Origin: Charina bottae
Taxonomy: Eukaryota; Chordata; Lepidosauria; Squamata; Charinaidae
DNA: 64,000 nt
Direction: 5' to 3'
Assembly: GCA_023362775.1 (NCBI GenBank)
Contig: JALMGJ010000003.1
Span: forward strand, 76,741,355 to 76,805,354
Shown here: in pieces, positions 1 through 11,576 of the stretch
Layout of the letters: every line of letters starts with the position of its first letter
Position numbering within the stretch: the stretch's first letter is position 1
Program-made: the position numbers and the translations under genes
The notes under the pieces: generated by a model
What the model was told of the DNA's origin: nothing
Database searches by the model: none
The model's input: the letters and a program-made list of their open reading frames with translations, nothing else

Positions 1-2448
1 CCGTTTTCCATTATTTTTCCCAGCACTTGAAGTTCTGTGATGAATTAACATGTCAAACCCTAATTGATCTATTTGAGAATTTTTGGAACATGGATTTTTT
101 TTTACTGTTTTTCTGGAATATTTTTTTATACATGAAGATATCTATAATTCTTGGGCTTCAGATACCCTCATTTCTCAGAAATATTTCTCCCCATTTCTAG
201 CTTCAGTTTTATTTCCACTCACCAATGTGCATTGATTATTAGTAGCAATGAAGAGCTCTCCATTCTGATGTAACCTAGAGTTGAATGGAAGTACCTACCT
301 GACCTTGGGTGTTTTTGAAAACCTAAGCATTCTCTGATGTGGTTAGTACTGGATGGGAACGACTGTAGGGTAGACTGAGAAGTTGTGAAAATATCCAAAA
401 GAAGGCTATGGCAAACATGTCTATATTGCTGCCAGGAAAACTACACTGGCATGCCTATGAAACCAGAATCTGATTAACTTGTAAATCCAACCTGTCTTTC
501 CCAAATCTGATAGTTTATCTGTTTAAATTTCATTTGCATTGATATATTTTTGTTTGGGTTTGTTCTTAACAAGGAGTTCAAATTCATTTTTAGACTAAAT
601 CATAAATCTTAAGATGTTCAGATTGTGCACAGAAATCCTGAGTGTAAGTTAATTATAGTTTTATGAGACATAAGTTTCTGTTTTAGTTTAGATGCTAATT
701 GCCAATGAAGTCTAGTATCTAAAATTGCTACTTCAGCTAACTATAAATATGGTTTGCTGTTCATGCTGGAACATTTTGACCTGCTGCTGAGACACTTGAG
801 AGAGAAAAGCTAGTAGCTCAGCCACACCACAAATTAAAAATTTAGCTTCTGTTTTGTTTAGATAACTTTAGATAATTAACCTACTGTTAATTCACTTGAG
901 AGCTCTAGAATTTGATAATTGGGCTACAATTGAAACTTTTGGTGCCCTTCCTTCCTTCCTTCCTTCCTTCCTTCCTTCCTTCCTTCCTTCCTTCCTTCCT
1001 TCCTTCCTTCCTTCCACCAGAACAAAGAAAAAGTACCTTTATTGAATTAATTTGTTTTAATTAGAACATCAAGGATCATCAAATAAAGACAAATGCAAAG
1101 TAATGGATCAAGTTCTAAGTCCATGGTCATCCCAATAATTTATTTTCTGTACCAGATCAGAAGCTCCTACCTCCATCCTTTCCCATACACTTCTTATCTT
1201 CCAGTCTATCTTGATTTCACTAGCTTAAATTATAAGAAGAAAGGCCTTTGTTAAACTGTGTGGAGCAAGAAGCCCTTAATGATTTACTGGAAATGTCTTG
1301 GAGATTCATATCTATTTTCTTTCCCTGGTGTCACCTGTGTATTCTTCTGTCTGCTGAGTGAGACAAGGTACCTCTTAAATTGAGCCAGAATAGCACAAAG
1401 CCATTGAAAAAGGTATGCAGATGTCTCAGGAAAAGGGTTTTTTTAACTTTCTAATTATACATTGTTTTTATTCCAGGCAATATAACTGACAAACTACCTG
1501 CACATAAATGTATACACACATACACGCACACGGAGCCCCTGGGCTTTCACAGAAAGCTCTTCAGCAGCCAACCTAATCAATGATTCCTGCCTCACAGCAA
1601 AGAGAAGGAGGTGGGACATCTGGGTAGTTAGCCTAAGGTTGGGGGAAAGACTCAGCCATTTTAGCAAATGCAGTACAAAGGGTGCAAATACCCACTCTAC
1701 TGTATAAAGATCAAAGCAAATAAACAAAAACAGTTTAAAAATATAGAAAAACTGCTGGGAATTTAACAGGATATATTGTTCCCCCCTCCTTTTTTTTAAA
1801 AAAAAGATGTTAATCCCAGGTTGCATCAAAACCAGAAGACAGAAATGTCATCACACAAATCCTTTGTTTTAAAAAAGGAAAGAAAATGAGGCTGAAGGGG
1901 GAAAAAGTCACTATTGAGAGGTTATTTGAAATTTTAGGACACTGGAATGAAATCTGAAAACATGTCTTGTTGGAGATCACACTAAATTTTACTGTTGAAA
2001 CCCTGTTTCAGAATGAAATGCCGTGTAGCGGTGGCTGGAAGGAGGAACAACGTTTGCTGTTGCTCTTCTTCCTGCATTGTGAGGAGAGCCATGGCATGGA
2101 GTAAATTATTTTTTATCTCAATTATAAATGTTTCCATTGCTTAGCATTTGGGATTAGAATAAAAACATCTTGTAATTCCTCCCTTGTGGTAAGATAAATT
2201 GGTGTCAAGGAAATCTTGACTTTCCTCCCAAGCTTTTTAACACTGCTCTGCAGCACTGTGCTACAATGAGCTCAGACCTCCCTTTCATTTGCTTCTTAAT
2301 GCCTGTACTGCATCAAAAAAATAGATATTATGTTCTGTTATTTATTTTCTTGAGGCAGTGCAGGTATTAAGAAGGATTTTAAAGAAAAATTGTATGATCA
2401 CAGATTCTTTTATTGAATAAACAATTGGCTAGGCAATATTTTAGGTTC
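1..2448. other. Mostly unique AT-rich intronic DNA
   Basis: Apart from the CTTC microsatellite at 946-1015, I recognise no repeat family, exon or RNA gene here. Short ORFs, such as one of 111 codons on the minus strand around 1494-1829, resemble no known protein and lie in low-complexity AT-rich sequence. Confidence 0.6.
946..1015. repeat. (CTTC)n microsatellite
   Basis: About 17 uninterrupted copies of the tetranucleotide CTTC. A pure tract of this length is probably length-polymorphic. Confidence 0.97.
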
Positions 2449-2462
2449 CAGCTACCATTATG

Positions 2463-3009
2463 TTATTTTTAATTATATTTATTGGAAATTTTCATATAAC
2501 AATAACAAACGAAAAGGAAAATGGAAAAAAAAAACAGAAAAGTACAAGAAAAGAAAAAGAAAACCAAAGTTAAGAAAAATATAGATGACTTTCCACCTTC
2601 TTTTTAACAGATAATTACATTATTATTGTCCCTCCTCCCTCTTAAGTATTTTACAAGTCCCTTCACCCCTTCATTTAGTCCTTATCTTTCTTAGTCTTGA
2701 TATCCATAAATATCAATTCATTTTTTTTCTTCTTTCAACAAAAAGTCCATATAAGGCTTCCAGTCTCTCTCAAAAAAAGTTTCTGTTGTTCTCTGACCAA
2801 ACAGGTCAGTTTTGTAATTTCTGCAAATTCTGACATCTTCACAATCCATTTCTCCACTGTGAGGATTTCATTATTCTTCCATTGTTGTGCATACAATAAT
2901 CTTGTTGCAGTTACCATATACAGTATCAATTTTCCATGAGTCTTTTCTAATTCATTATCCAATAAGAAAAGTTCTGGTTTCTTAGCAATATTAATCGTTA
3001 AAATCCTTT
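2463..3009 (-). mobile_element. 5'-truncated L1 LINE, ORF2 C-terminus and 3' UTR
   Basis: The minus strand of 2735-3009 reads as the C-terminal part of an L1-type ORF2, with the recognisable stretch LYMVTATRLLYAQQWKNNE followed by a segment like LTVEKWIVKMSEFAEITKL. An A-rich (plus strand) 3' UTR follows down to 2463. The element is bounded by a perfect 14-bp target-site duplication, CAGCTACCATTATG, at 2449-2462 and 3010-3023. This supports target-primed insertion of a copy truncated to about 547 bp. Family assignment comes from remembered reptile L1 ORF2 sequence and was not checked against a library. Confidence 0.8.
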
Positions 3010-3121
3010 CAGCTACCATTATGCAATGGCTTGGTGGCTCAAAAATATGAAAATAAATAAATTAAAAAATACCCCACACCCCACCCCTGATATATACAAA
3101 GTAAAATCCCACCCAGAACCC

Positions 3122-3530
3122 TTTTATTTATTTTATTTATTTATTAATCATATTTATACCCCGCCTATCCCCTCCCTATCGGAGGACTCTAGGCAGCTTA
3201 CAACATTGCAAATTCATATATATTATACATACATTCATATATATTATTACCGCGCGCTAAGGGAGAGGGGTAAGGGAACCGACTCTTCTTCCGTAGGTAT
3301 TGGACTACATGTCCCAGAATACCTCGCTTCCGAGTTGGCTGCTGACGTCCTCGATGTTGTCGATCGGGTTCCGTCGTCCTCCGCCGCCATTCACAGGATT
3401 CCCGGGCTCTTCTTTCGTTCCGAGGGCGACCCCCCGACAGGACACCGGCAAATTCTCCCACTTTAAGGTGGTATCCATTTATCTACTTGCATTTTAGCTT
3501 TCGAACTGCTGGGTTGACAGCAGTTATGGC
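3122..3530 (-). mobile_element. Composite SINE with LINE-like tail, 5'-truncated
   Basis: On the minus strand the 3' end (3122-3200) is a LINE-type tail: it ends in TAAATA-like repeats and contains a segment of the form CGCCTAGAGTCC followed by GGGGATAGGCGGGGTATAAATA. Upstream lies a GC-rich body (3250-3440) and a part similar to the body of other tRNA-SINEs here (AAGTAGATAAATGGATACCA). The same arrangement, with its tRNA-like head intact, recurs at 44972-45466. This copy lacks the head. It was once transcribed by polymerase III as a retroposon and has no host function I can support. Confidence 0.65.
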
Positions 3531-3889
3531 TAAAGCAATCAGGTAAGGAATTTATAGATTCATGAAACCAGGACGGGTGACAGATTTGGGCCCTCAGTGT
3601 CATAGTTCCTGTTGTCCTATTGTCCTCTTCCTTTTAGAGGTAAGTTTTCTACTGCTGGTTTTCAACAATTGAGCTGTCCCTGAAGTTTGTTGTCTTTGAA
3701 GATGGGTAATAAAGAACAGGCAGACAGCTCAACTCCAATTTAGACCAGTCTTCTCCAACAATAACGTGTTGAAGCTTGAGGTTGATGAAAACATGATCAA
3801 GGAATACTTCTTTATTTTATGAGTTTAAATCTCCAAGACCAAGTGAATTACATTTTAGAGTACTAACAGAACTAGCTGAGAGTTTGGCT

Positions 3890-4050
3890 AAATACTTATG
3901 TATTACATTTGAGAAGTCCTGGAGATCTGGTAAAGTGCCAGATTTCTAGAGAAGGATAAATTTTTCTCTCTTCAAGAAGGTGAAAAACTAGATCCAGCAA
4001 ACTACTGACCATCAATTTCTGGGAAGATTCTAAAATAGGTTCTAAATCTG
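3890..4050 (+). mobile_element. Decayed CR1-like LINE reverse-transcriptase fragment
   Basis: With two frameshifts and stops, the plus strand reads GKVPDF-RRINFSLFKK and then DPANY-PSIS-GKILK. This follows the order of the CR1 RT segment typically written GxVPxxWRxAxVxPIFKKG...DPxNYRPISL...GKxLE. It is an old, degraded copy adjoining the Penelope-like insertion. Identification is by remembered motif order only. Confidence 0.45.
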
Positions 4051-4083
4051 TCGCTGTTTTAGGTCTGGTAGATTTAGCGACAG

Positions 4084-4880
4084 ATAGGGCTGAGACTCAG
4101 AGTAAACGAAAGAACCTGGTCATTCCCTACATGGCTGGCGTGTCTGAAAAGATAAAACGGATATTTGGCAAACACCACATACCTGTATATTTCAAACCCA
4201 CCAACACACTGAGACAGAGGCTTGTACACCCCAAAGATCAAACTCCAAAACACAAGAAAAGCAATGTAGTTTATGCAATCCAGTGCAGTGAGGAGTGCTC
4301 TGAACTCTACATTGGAAAAACCAAACAACTTTTGTACAGGAGGATGGCTCAACACAGGAGAAGTAACACCACAGGACCAGAGTCAGCAGTTTATCTTCAT
4401 CTAAAGGAAAAAGGACACTCATTTGAGGACATTAATGTTCACATTTTAGACAGAGAAGATAGGTGGTTTGAGAGAGGGGTCAAGGAATCCATTTATGCCA
4501 ACTTGGAAAATCCTTCCTTGAATAGAGGTGGGGGCCTCAGGCACAATCTTTTCCCCATCTTCCTCCCTGCTTTGTCTTCTGTGCCTAGGAAGATTAAGAC
4601 CATTTCACAAGCTCAACAGCAGCATGGTGATCTTAACGATCCTCCTTTAGATGATAAAAGGACTTAAAATAACATCTCAATATAACCATGACCTAGCCCC
4701 AGGTGTAAGGTCACACAGCTACCTAGAAACATATTTAGGATTCCCTTACCAACTTTGCTCAGACTGAAGAAGCTCCTTGGATAAGGAGCGAAATGTTTCC
4801 ACTGAGAAAATAGAAATCCAGTTGAAATGATTCAAGCTACAGACAATTCCACCTGGATGACTGAGAACCTTCATAGACGT
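4084..4880 (+). mobile_element. Penelope-like retroelement, family A, 5'-truncated
   Basis: The open frame from about 4090 to 4667 encodes the C-terminal part of a Penelope-like polyprotein. The GIY-YIG endonuclease is visible as NVVYAIQCSEEC followed by ELYIGKTKQLLYRRMAQHRR, with a downstream glutamate-rich region (WFERGVKESIYA). The RT domain is missing, so the copy is 5'-truncated and dead. The 3' untranslated part (4668-4880) ends in ACCTGGATGACTGAGAACC and contains a hammerhead-like core. An inverted repeat (AAATCTGTCGC / GCGACAGAT) lies just upstream at 4046-4084. No target-site duplication was found. Closely related copies lie at 41866, 60228, 62812 and 63687. Confidence 0.88.
4764..4800 (+). 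ncRNA. Hammerhead-ribozyme-like motif in Penelope family A
   Basis: The core CTGAAGA (4764-4770) is followed by a 7-bp stem with a GGAT loop (GCTCCTT / AAGGAGC) and then GAAA (4790-4793). This is the conserved CUGANGA-stem II-GAAA order of a type I hammerhead. The base after GAAA is T here rather than the C of other copies, so helix III is probably weakened. Hammerheads in Penelope-like elements are established; activity of this copy is inferred and doubtful. Confidence 0.6.
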
Positions 4881-5097
4881 AGTAAGCCATGGTTTCTTGA
4901 ACTAAGCAAAAACAAACAAATAACACAATTATTTTGCAATATATGTAAACCAGACATTTATTTTTGTTCTGCTTCTTCTGTTTAAAAAAACCTTCACATG
5001 GGGACTCATATAGTATTGAGTTTGGTGAGAATCTGCTGAAATGTTTTGAAAATCAGATGGAGGTACTAGTTTTCTGTATTAGTACCATCCTCTAGAG

Positions 5098-5339
5098 CAG
5101 GGGTGGGCAACATCAGGCCTGCGGGCCATATAAGGCCCACAGGGCTCCCGCCCGCAAACCCTGCCCCTTACACGCATTTGGTTCCCGCCCGCAAACCCCG
5201 CCCCTTACACGCGATTGGTTCCAGCCCGCAAACCCCGCCCCCGGTCCGCGGAAATCCCAGAAACCCTGCCCCCCACTCCCCGGTCCCTGGTTATAAATAT
5301 CCAAATGGCCCTTGGCAGAAAAAAGGTTCCCCACCCCTG
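5098..5339. mobile_element. hAT-type MITE with exact 8-bp TSD
   Basis: The element starts CAGGGGTGGGC and ends CCCACCCCTG, giving imperfect terminal inverted repeats. It is flanked by the exact 8-bp duplication CTCTAGAG at 5090-5097 and 5340-5347, as expected for hAT transposition. Internally it carries GC-rich subrepeats containing CCCGCCCGCAAACCCCGCCCC, which are the reverse complement of the subterminal repeats in the 4.9-kb element at 29664. It has no coding capacity and would depend on a transposase encoded elsewhere. Confidence 0.88.
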
Positions 5340-5347
5340 CTCTAGAG

Positions 5348-8300
5348 ATTGGCTTGTATATCTATGGAATTTCTACTAGATTGTACAGGGCAATATGTCC
5401 ACCTGCAGTAGCATTCATTTTATATTGTGTGTGTGTGTGTGTGTGAGTGAGAGAGAGACAGAGAGAACACACACTGTCTTCCATATGTATGTTGCAAACA
5501 TTGGAACTAGCAGCACCAAAGCATTAATATATTCCAGAATTTGGCATTATGCCTGCTGAAACCTGTGTAGCTACAATTTTGGTACTTTACAGCTGTCTTT
5601 TAACCTCTGTTAAAGAGAATTTGGGAGTCTCAGTTTTGTTGCTTTGCTTTCCAAAACATAATCTTAGTGGTATCTGTTATGGATGGAATACTAACTCTGA
5701 CATAATGGAGCCCCAAGCCTGCAGTTGTTAGCTATATATATATATTTAAACAAATGCTTTCTAATTTACAAAAAAAAAGTACTGTTATGCTTTTCCACCA
5801 TTTAGGATTCAGACTTAAAGCTCAGCTATATTTAATATAATTCCGAATCCCAAATGTCCTGTTGCCTTGTTGCTTTCTGGAGAGGAAGTAGAGAGGAAGA
5901 AAGTTCAAAAGCAATATAAGCTTGTTCCTGTTACATATGAAGCAATTACTTTTTAGCAATTGTAAGGGACATCTCTTAGAGGGCTATTTCAAGGAGCCAA
6001 ACATTTTGGTTCTTAAAAAAAATATTAAGAGAAACAAGCTATGCTCTTTCTCTTTCTCTTCCCCCCCTCCCCTTTAGATCCAGAGCTGTCATTCTTCAGT
6101 TGAAAAGGCCCCTTTTGTCTATGGGAGACTTTTGATCCAGCATAGCTCCTTCTTGCTGGTAGAATGAGGGAGTGTTTGCTATTTTTTCTCTCCCCTGCAA
6201 TTCTTTATGTTTATCAAAAAAGAAAAGCCTCTGTTTTGGGACATTCAGGGATCCTCTGAACAAGGAAAACAGTTTCTCCCACACATGATACTGCTGGTGG
6301 GTTTTGTGGAGCATACACTCTATTATATAAATAACAGATTATAAAATATCCCAGAGCCACTCTGGGAACAGAATAAGACTTGTTTTAAAAATCTAGGTTC
6401 ATATCTAAAGTTACAGCAAATAGTTGATGGTTAAGATACTATATTACGGTTGATTTATTAAATGCAATAGATGCATTCTACCAGCAATATGAGCCAAGCA
6501 TAAGGTTCATAGGCTGGAGGTTCCCTATGACTGATCTGAGCTGTGGAGGTTCTTGATTCGGTCCACAAGCCGTTTGCTTGCAAAGCCCTGATTTCCCCAT
6601 GTCGTCTACTGCATGGAGAATCCCAATGGGTAGAAGAGGTTCTCCATTACAAACTATCAAGGTCTGCTCATGGAGAATGACCCCAGTCCTGCCCTTTTGC
6701 ATGGTGTCCTTACTCTCCCTAAAGGGGAGTAGATGGAAAAAAATTTCATTATCACCTGGAAAGGTTTATAACGTGTGTTCTATACTAACTTGTTATCTAC
6801 ATTTCATGTTTAAGCTTCATGGTTGGAATTAGGCCTTTTCCTTATTTGTTCTCTGTAGCACACTGTAATTTGTGGTTTGTGGGTGCTAAAAATATCATCC
6901 TTATAAATGGATTCAGAATTTTTTTAAAAATAGAGACATATAACATTCCAATTAAATTTACATTGCTCTAATTCATGGGGTAGTTCAGAAATTCCCAGTT
7001 CCTCGAGTCTTTGTAGTGAACTTGCAAGGGTGTTTTTCTCTGCAAGCTGTATTGTAATCCTCGAGCTGCAGTTTGTTTTGACAGTAGACTGAATATCCTT
7101 CTTGTTTACACAAGTCTCTCTCTTGGCGATCACTCCTAGCCTAGTAAGATTGTCTTCCAGGGAAAATCTTAACAGTGGATCCGTAAGTGGCTGTAAAGGC
7201 CAATTCTGGATCCGCACAACCTCCCACAATGAGGGCATAGGTTTCCAGGTGGAAGACGGTCAAATGAGGGTTTGCTTGAATATCCTTCTTGTTTACATAA
7301 GTGACAGGATTACAAAAAGAGTTACCTGAGCTTCAGGAAATTCCAACATCCCTGACTTTGTTTATTTGCAACCAGAACAAAACAATGCTGAAAGAGAGAT
7401 AAGAAATCTATGAACAAGGCCAGTCTTCTGTAGTTTAGGCTATGTAGATTTTCAATGAACTCTTGTAGCCACTGCCAGGAACTCAGTCAGCTGTTACTTT
7501 CCCTTTTATGCAAACACTATTATGGTGTTGATTATTGTAAAGTACTTGTCTTGACATAGTAGATATCTGAAGAAGCAAAAGAGCTTATCTGCTTGATTTT
7601 GTAATTTGCTCTTGTATATGCATGTTAGGTAGGGTAGCTAGATTTTAGTTTATATAATCAAGTTTTTACATGAGCACAGTTGTTCAGTCTAATGACTTGT
7701 TAACAATTCAGAATACATACGTGGGGTGAGTAGGGTGTGGGCTTTTGAAATAACATTCTTCTTAATACATGCTGTTTTGCAATACTGTAGACTTTTCAGG
7801 AAATACATCATATTGAATGTACTGTATTTTTTTCAAAATCACTTCTTTTAAAAAAATTAATTTTATAATTTTTAATTTTATAATTTGCCTTGGCAAATTA
7901 TGATTGGATATTTGATTTGAAAATAATTAAAATTATTGTTATACGATATTGTTGAATATTGTTTAATACTATTATGATGCTTATTATCTGAAACACAGTC
8001 CACTGAAGATGGACGAAGAGTCAGAAGGTGGTGCTGAATATTATAGTGAATTCTTTCTATAGCTAGCAACTGGAATGTTTTGGATAGCATATTAATTAAG
8101 AGAAAATACTTCTAAACAAAATTAATTAAATGGTATACTGATAGCAATTTGATTATTTCCTCTATGGGCTCCAAAAGATTAAAGATCTCATTTACTCATA
8201 CTATAAGTAGTAAAACCTAACATTTCAACATTTCCATGGGATCTGGTTGTCCCAGAACCAGGTCTCTTAATCACATCTCTTAATTGTCCCCCCAAATACA

Positions 8301-8920
8301 AATTGTCCAGCACATACACAGTTCTTCTTAACTATAGAAATTATTGTGCTTGATGAAACTACTACTTTTGTGAGAAAATCAGTGAAAAGCAAAGAAGAAT
8401 GACAAGTGTGTATGGGAAGCTATATATGGGATCTCTCCACATGTCATCTATACCTGCAATATGTGTTTCTCACTTGTAATATATTTGTATTTTTGTGTGC
8501 AACTGCACTCATATGTAGTCTCAGTAGCTCTTTTCAACTACATTTGATGTTAACAATTTTGAAGCCCAAGTCTAACCATACCTAAGAGGAAAGTGGTGAT
8601 TGGATCTAAAATTAATTCGAACACTTAAAACAGTTAATTGGTTGGTGTATATCATTGATCTTAAATTAGTGGGTCATGTCGTAACTTCAGATGAGTTACT
8701 AAGGTGCATTGGATTTTGATTTTCTGTATAAACTTTTGACGACAAGAGCACATGAGGTAACTAAAGGGAGAAATTAAGGGCATGTTACAATTTGGTCAAA
8801 TGTGAATTTTGAATCTGTATATGTTGGATTATTATTTTTGCATTAATGTTTTGGGTTGGACCCATTAAGATTTCATGAAATTATAACCATTTCTCTTTCT
8901 CCTCTAATTTTGATAATGTG
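5348..8920. other. Intronic DNA without recognised repeats
   Basis: The stretch contains a (TG)n/(GA)n tract (5426-5467) and an unexplained near-exact 26-bp direct repeat (7090-7115 and 7277-7302). The minus strand around 6924-7238 has a 104-codon open frame, MPSLWEVVRIQNW..., which I do not recognise and which has no supporting splice or codon context. No exon or RNA gene was identified. Confidence 0.5.
5426..5467. repeat. (TG)n followed by (GA)n microsatellite
   Basis: About nine TG dinucleotides pass into GAGTGAGAGAGAGACAGAGAGA. Simple sequence only. Confidence 0.9.
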
Positions 8921-8933
8921 TACCTATGAAGTT

Positions 8934-9274
8934 GGGGGCGTGGTGGCTCAGTGGGTAAGACACCAGGCTTGTCGATCGGAAGATTGCAAGTTCGGAGGTT
9001 CGAATCCCTACCCTTGCGTGCGGAGTGAGCTCCCGCACTAGCTCCAGCTCTTGCCAACCTAGCAATTCGAAAGCATGCAAATGCAAGTAGATGAATAGGT
9101 ACCACTTTGGTGGGTAGGTAACAGCGTTCCACGCGTGTCATGCGGCCACATGACCGTGGAAGCGTCTTCGGACAACGCTGGCTCTTTGGCTAACAAATGG
9201 AGATGAGCACTGGCCCCTAGAGTCGGACACGACTGCACAAATGTGCGGGGGGTACCTTTACCTTTTTTTTTTTT
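8934..9274 (+). mobile_element. tRNA-derived SINE with BovB-like tail
   Basis: The 5' head is tRNA-like, with an A box in GTGGCTCAGTGGGTAAG and a B box GGTTCGAATCC at about 8997-9007. A conserved body follows (CATGCAAATGCAAGTAGATG). The 3' end carries GAGTCGGACACGACTG, which matches the 3' terminus of BovB LINEs, then a T-rich tail. An exact 13-bp duplication TACCTATGAAGTT flanks it at 8921-8933 and 9275-9287. The SINE would be transcribed by polymerase III and mobilised by BovB machinery, by established SINE/LINE pairing. It is not a functional tRNA gene. Confidence 0.92.
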
Positions 9275-9287
9275 TACCTATGAAGTT

Positions 9288-9752
9288 ACATCTATAACAT
9301 GAGAAAGTTTGAGGAGCTAAATACATCTGTTCTGATGGGTCTTTAAAGGAAGTGATTTATGGAGTGCATTTTCTTCTTAGATAGGCCTTTCTTTAACACT
9401 TGATCCTTGGCCCAAGGAAAAACAGCTCACCTCTTCAGACTGTCCTTCCAAGCAAAGTTACAATCTCAGAAAATCAGTGTGCAATGTGGATCTCCTTACT
9501 GAGAGGCCTGGTACAATAGGTCATCGTTTTCTGGCCAGGTGTCTTATGTGAGAAGCAACAAGTTAGGAAATGCTGCTGTAGGCTCTATTTCAGTAGTTAT
9601 TCCTAATCTAGATGAAATTTATAATTTGTGTGTTTGTGGGTACAAGAAAGGAAAAAAGAGATGAGTCAGTTTATAAAGTAAAATATAAAAAAATCATATA
9701 AATTTGAACAATGAATGAATGAATGAATGAATGAATGAATGAATGAATGAAA

Positions 9753-9822
<70 letters not shown>

Positions 9823-11383
9823 CTTGGAAAAACACATCTTGTCCTAAATGAAACAATTTCCGTCAAGTTTTTTACCTAGATGATCTGTACCTATAAACAA
9901 AGGCAGAAGTTAACTGAATGTTTAGTGTTGTGCTGTTAAATGTTTTATTATTTAATATAAATGCAATTTTGAACAAACTCAGAAAGATAGTAGGCATCTC
10001 TGATTAGCATTTGTGTGCCCAGGGATTTGTAGAGGGAAAGACATAGTTTGATAATTTGAGGGGGAGGGACTGGAGAATAAGATATAGATATTAATGGCGT
10101 GGAACAATTTATTTAGCAGTTCTATAGCTAAAAGTAATGACATGTAGGACTTCATTGTAGGGTCCAAGAAACATGCTGTCAGTTTCTAGGTTCAGTACCA
10201 CATAGTTAGCTAATTTAGTTTTTCCGTTTCTTGGGAATATTTGATGGTAAACCCTGAAATTATACTACAAGCATTGGGTGATCTTATTAAAATATTTTAA
10301 GACCAAATTTTTAAAAAAAGTGTATTAGCAACAGCATCATCTGCACTCAAAATTCCCTGTGCGCAGGCAAAAATAATCTGCTTGCAAATTTTGCTCAAAG
10401 GCATTCTTTCCATGAAAAATGAAACTGTCTTTCTTGTGACCTTTCTCAACTGGGCATGCAAATTTGTTGGACTTTTCAAAGGCGAACCATTCACAATTTG
10501 ATGTGCTGTGTTTAATTGCAATGTCGCAGTTGGAGACCCAGTGTGAATAGTCCCAAATTGGTATCTTCTGGGAAATGTATGGCATGATCAGTGCTTTGGT
10601 TTTGCCGTAGGAATAGTCTGCAAAGGAATTTAATGGTGTCTCTGGAGGAAATCTGAACTAAGAGTGGAGAATTGGAGCATTAGCAAACCCTGTGGCCTTT
10701 ATGTAGACTGAGATTCAGTACACTTTTGGGAAATGTCTGCTTCTTGGGGATGCCTAATGTACCCTTGACACGGCTGATTGATAGAATCCTCACCAGTAAA
10801 AAACCATCCTTGTAAGTGGATTGCGTTGGAATCATGGTTGTTTTGATATTCCTTGGCCATTGTGTCTAAAGCACAATTGTAATTGGTGGATTTCTTTTAA
10901 TCAACTGGCCCAATGAGTAATGGGTCAGTTGATTAAATTTTTTTGTTAATATTTAATTAAAGGCCCATTGGGGTATGAGGAGCAAGAAGAGGAATTTTAA
11001 CTTTGATTTTACAAATTAGCTTTTATATCCTTTTTTTTTTTTTTGCATTTATATTTTGTCCTTTCTCCAAAGAACTGAGAGCAGTGTCTATGAGGTCATC
11101 CCAGTTTATCTTCAGAACCGTCTAAAGTTAGAAATCTGTGTCATGCTGTGTGTTTTTGTAACTGAATGAGTTTAAACCTACAGCTTCTAGTTTATGTCTA
11201 TCACACTACAATGTATACTTAATTTTTTTTCCCCTTCAGGAAGCTCAGAATGGTTAATGTGGTTGCTATTCTACTTTAGATTGAGGACACTTAGCTTCCC
11301 ATGTAAAGGCAGCAAGTTTGATCAGGCAGTTCATATCATTTAGATGCCATTTTCATAAGCAATTTCTCCCCCTTGTTTTGCAG
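9288..11383. other. Intronic DNA up to the SRGAP2 acceptor
   Basis: Apart from the tetranucleotide tract at 9711-9822 and a poly(T) run near 11031-11044, no repeat or exon is recognised. The polypyrimidine tract CTCCCCCTTGTTTTGCAG immediately precedes the exon at 11384. Confidence 0.6.
9711..9822. repeat. Compound (AATG)n(AAAG)n(ATAG)n microsatellite
   Basis: Three tetranucleotide tracts in succession: ATGA repeats, then AAGA repeats, then GATA repeats. The ORFs read across it on the minus strand (runs of F, L, S and I, Y, L, S) are translation of simple sequence. Confidence 0.97.
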
Positions 11384-11576
11384 AGATTCGAGCCCAGCTT
11401 ATCGAACAACTGAAATGTCTTGATCAGCAATGTGAACTTAGAGTCCAACTGCTCCAGGATTTGCAGGATTTTTTTCGCAAGAAGGCTGAAATTGAAATGG
11501 ATTACTCCAGGAACTTGGAGAAGCTGGCTGAACGATTTCTGGCAAAAACAAGGAGCACCAAAGACCAGCAATTCAA
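11384..11576 (+). CDS. SRGAP2: SRGAP2 internal coding exon, N-terminal F-BAR region
   Basis: The exon encodes 63 complete codons plus split codons at both ends. It follows a T-rich tract and CAG (11381-11383) and ends before a GTAAAG donor at 11577. The first two bases complete a Glu codon, and the last two (AA) join the first G of the next exon to give Lys. The peptide runs IRAQLIEQLKCLDQQCELRV, then VQLLQDLQDFFRKKAEIEM, and ends near TRSTKDQQF. It forms part of the first long helices of the F-BAR domain, which binds and bends membranes in srGAP proteins. The QCELR and DQQFK signatures fit SRGAP2 rather than SRGAP1 or SRGAP3, from memory. It is probably coding exon 2. The frame is open with no disruption. 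Confidence 0.93.

Larger units (their letters stand above)
1..11383 (+). other. SRGAP2: SRGAP2 intron upstream of the first visible exon (3' part)
   Basis: This is the 3' part of the intron preceding the exon at 11384; its start lies outside the window. It ends in a T-rich tract and CAG acceptor at 11381-11383. No host coding exon was recognised in it. The first coding exon of SRGAP2, which encodes the extreme N-terminus, is expected further upstream. The intron contains the L1, SINE, Penelope-like and hAT insertions listed separately. Assignment rests entirely on the downstream exon. Confidence 0.85.

Noticed and set aside
3198..3461. ORFs on both strands near 3026-3497
   Set aside because: They lie within the body of a composite SINE that recurs at 44972.
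4131..4667. GIY-YIG protein ORF as a host nuclease gene
   Set aside because: It is the C-terminus of a truncated Penelope-like element with related copies at 62812 and 63687 and a typical element 3' end.
6924..7238. 104-codon minus-strand ORF as a host exon
   Set aside because: No recognised similarity, no splice signals tying it to a gene, and no supporting neighbours; left as unexplained.
8940..9010. Functional tRNA gene
   Set aside because: A and B boxes are present but the sequence is a SINE head with a long body, tail and TSD; three sister copies occur in the window.
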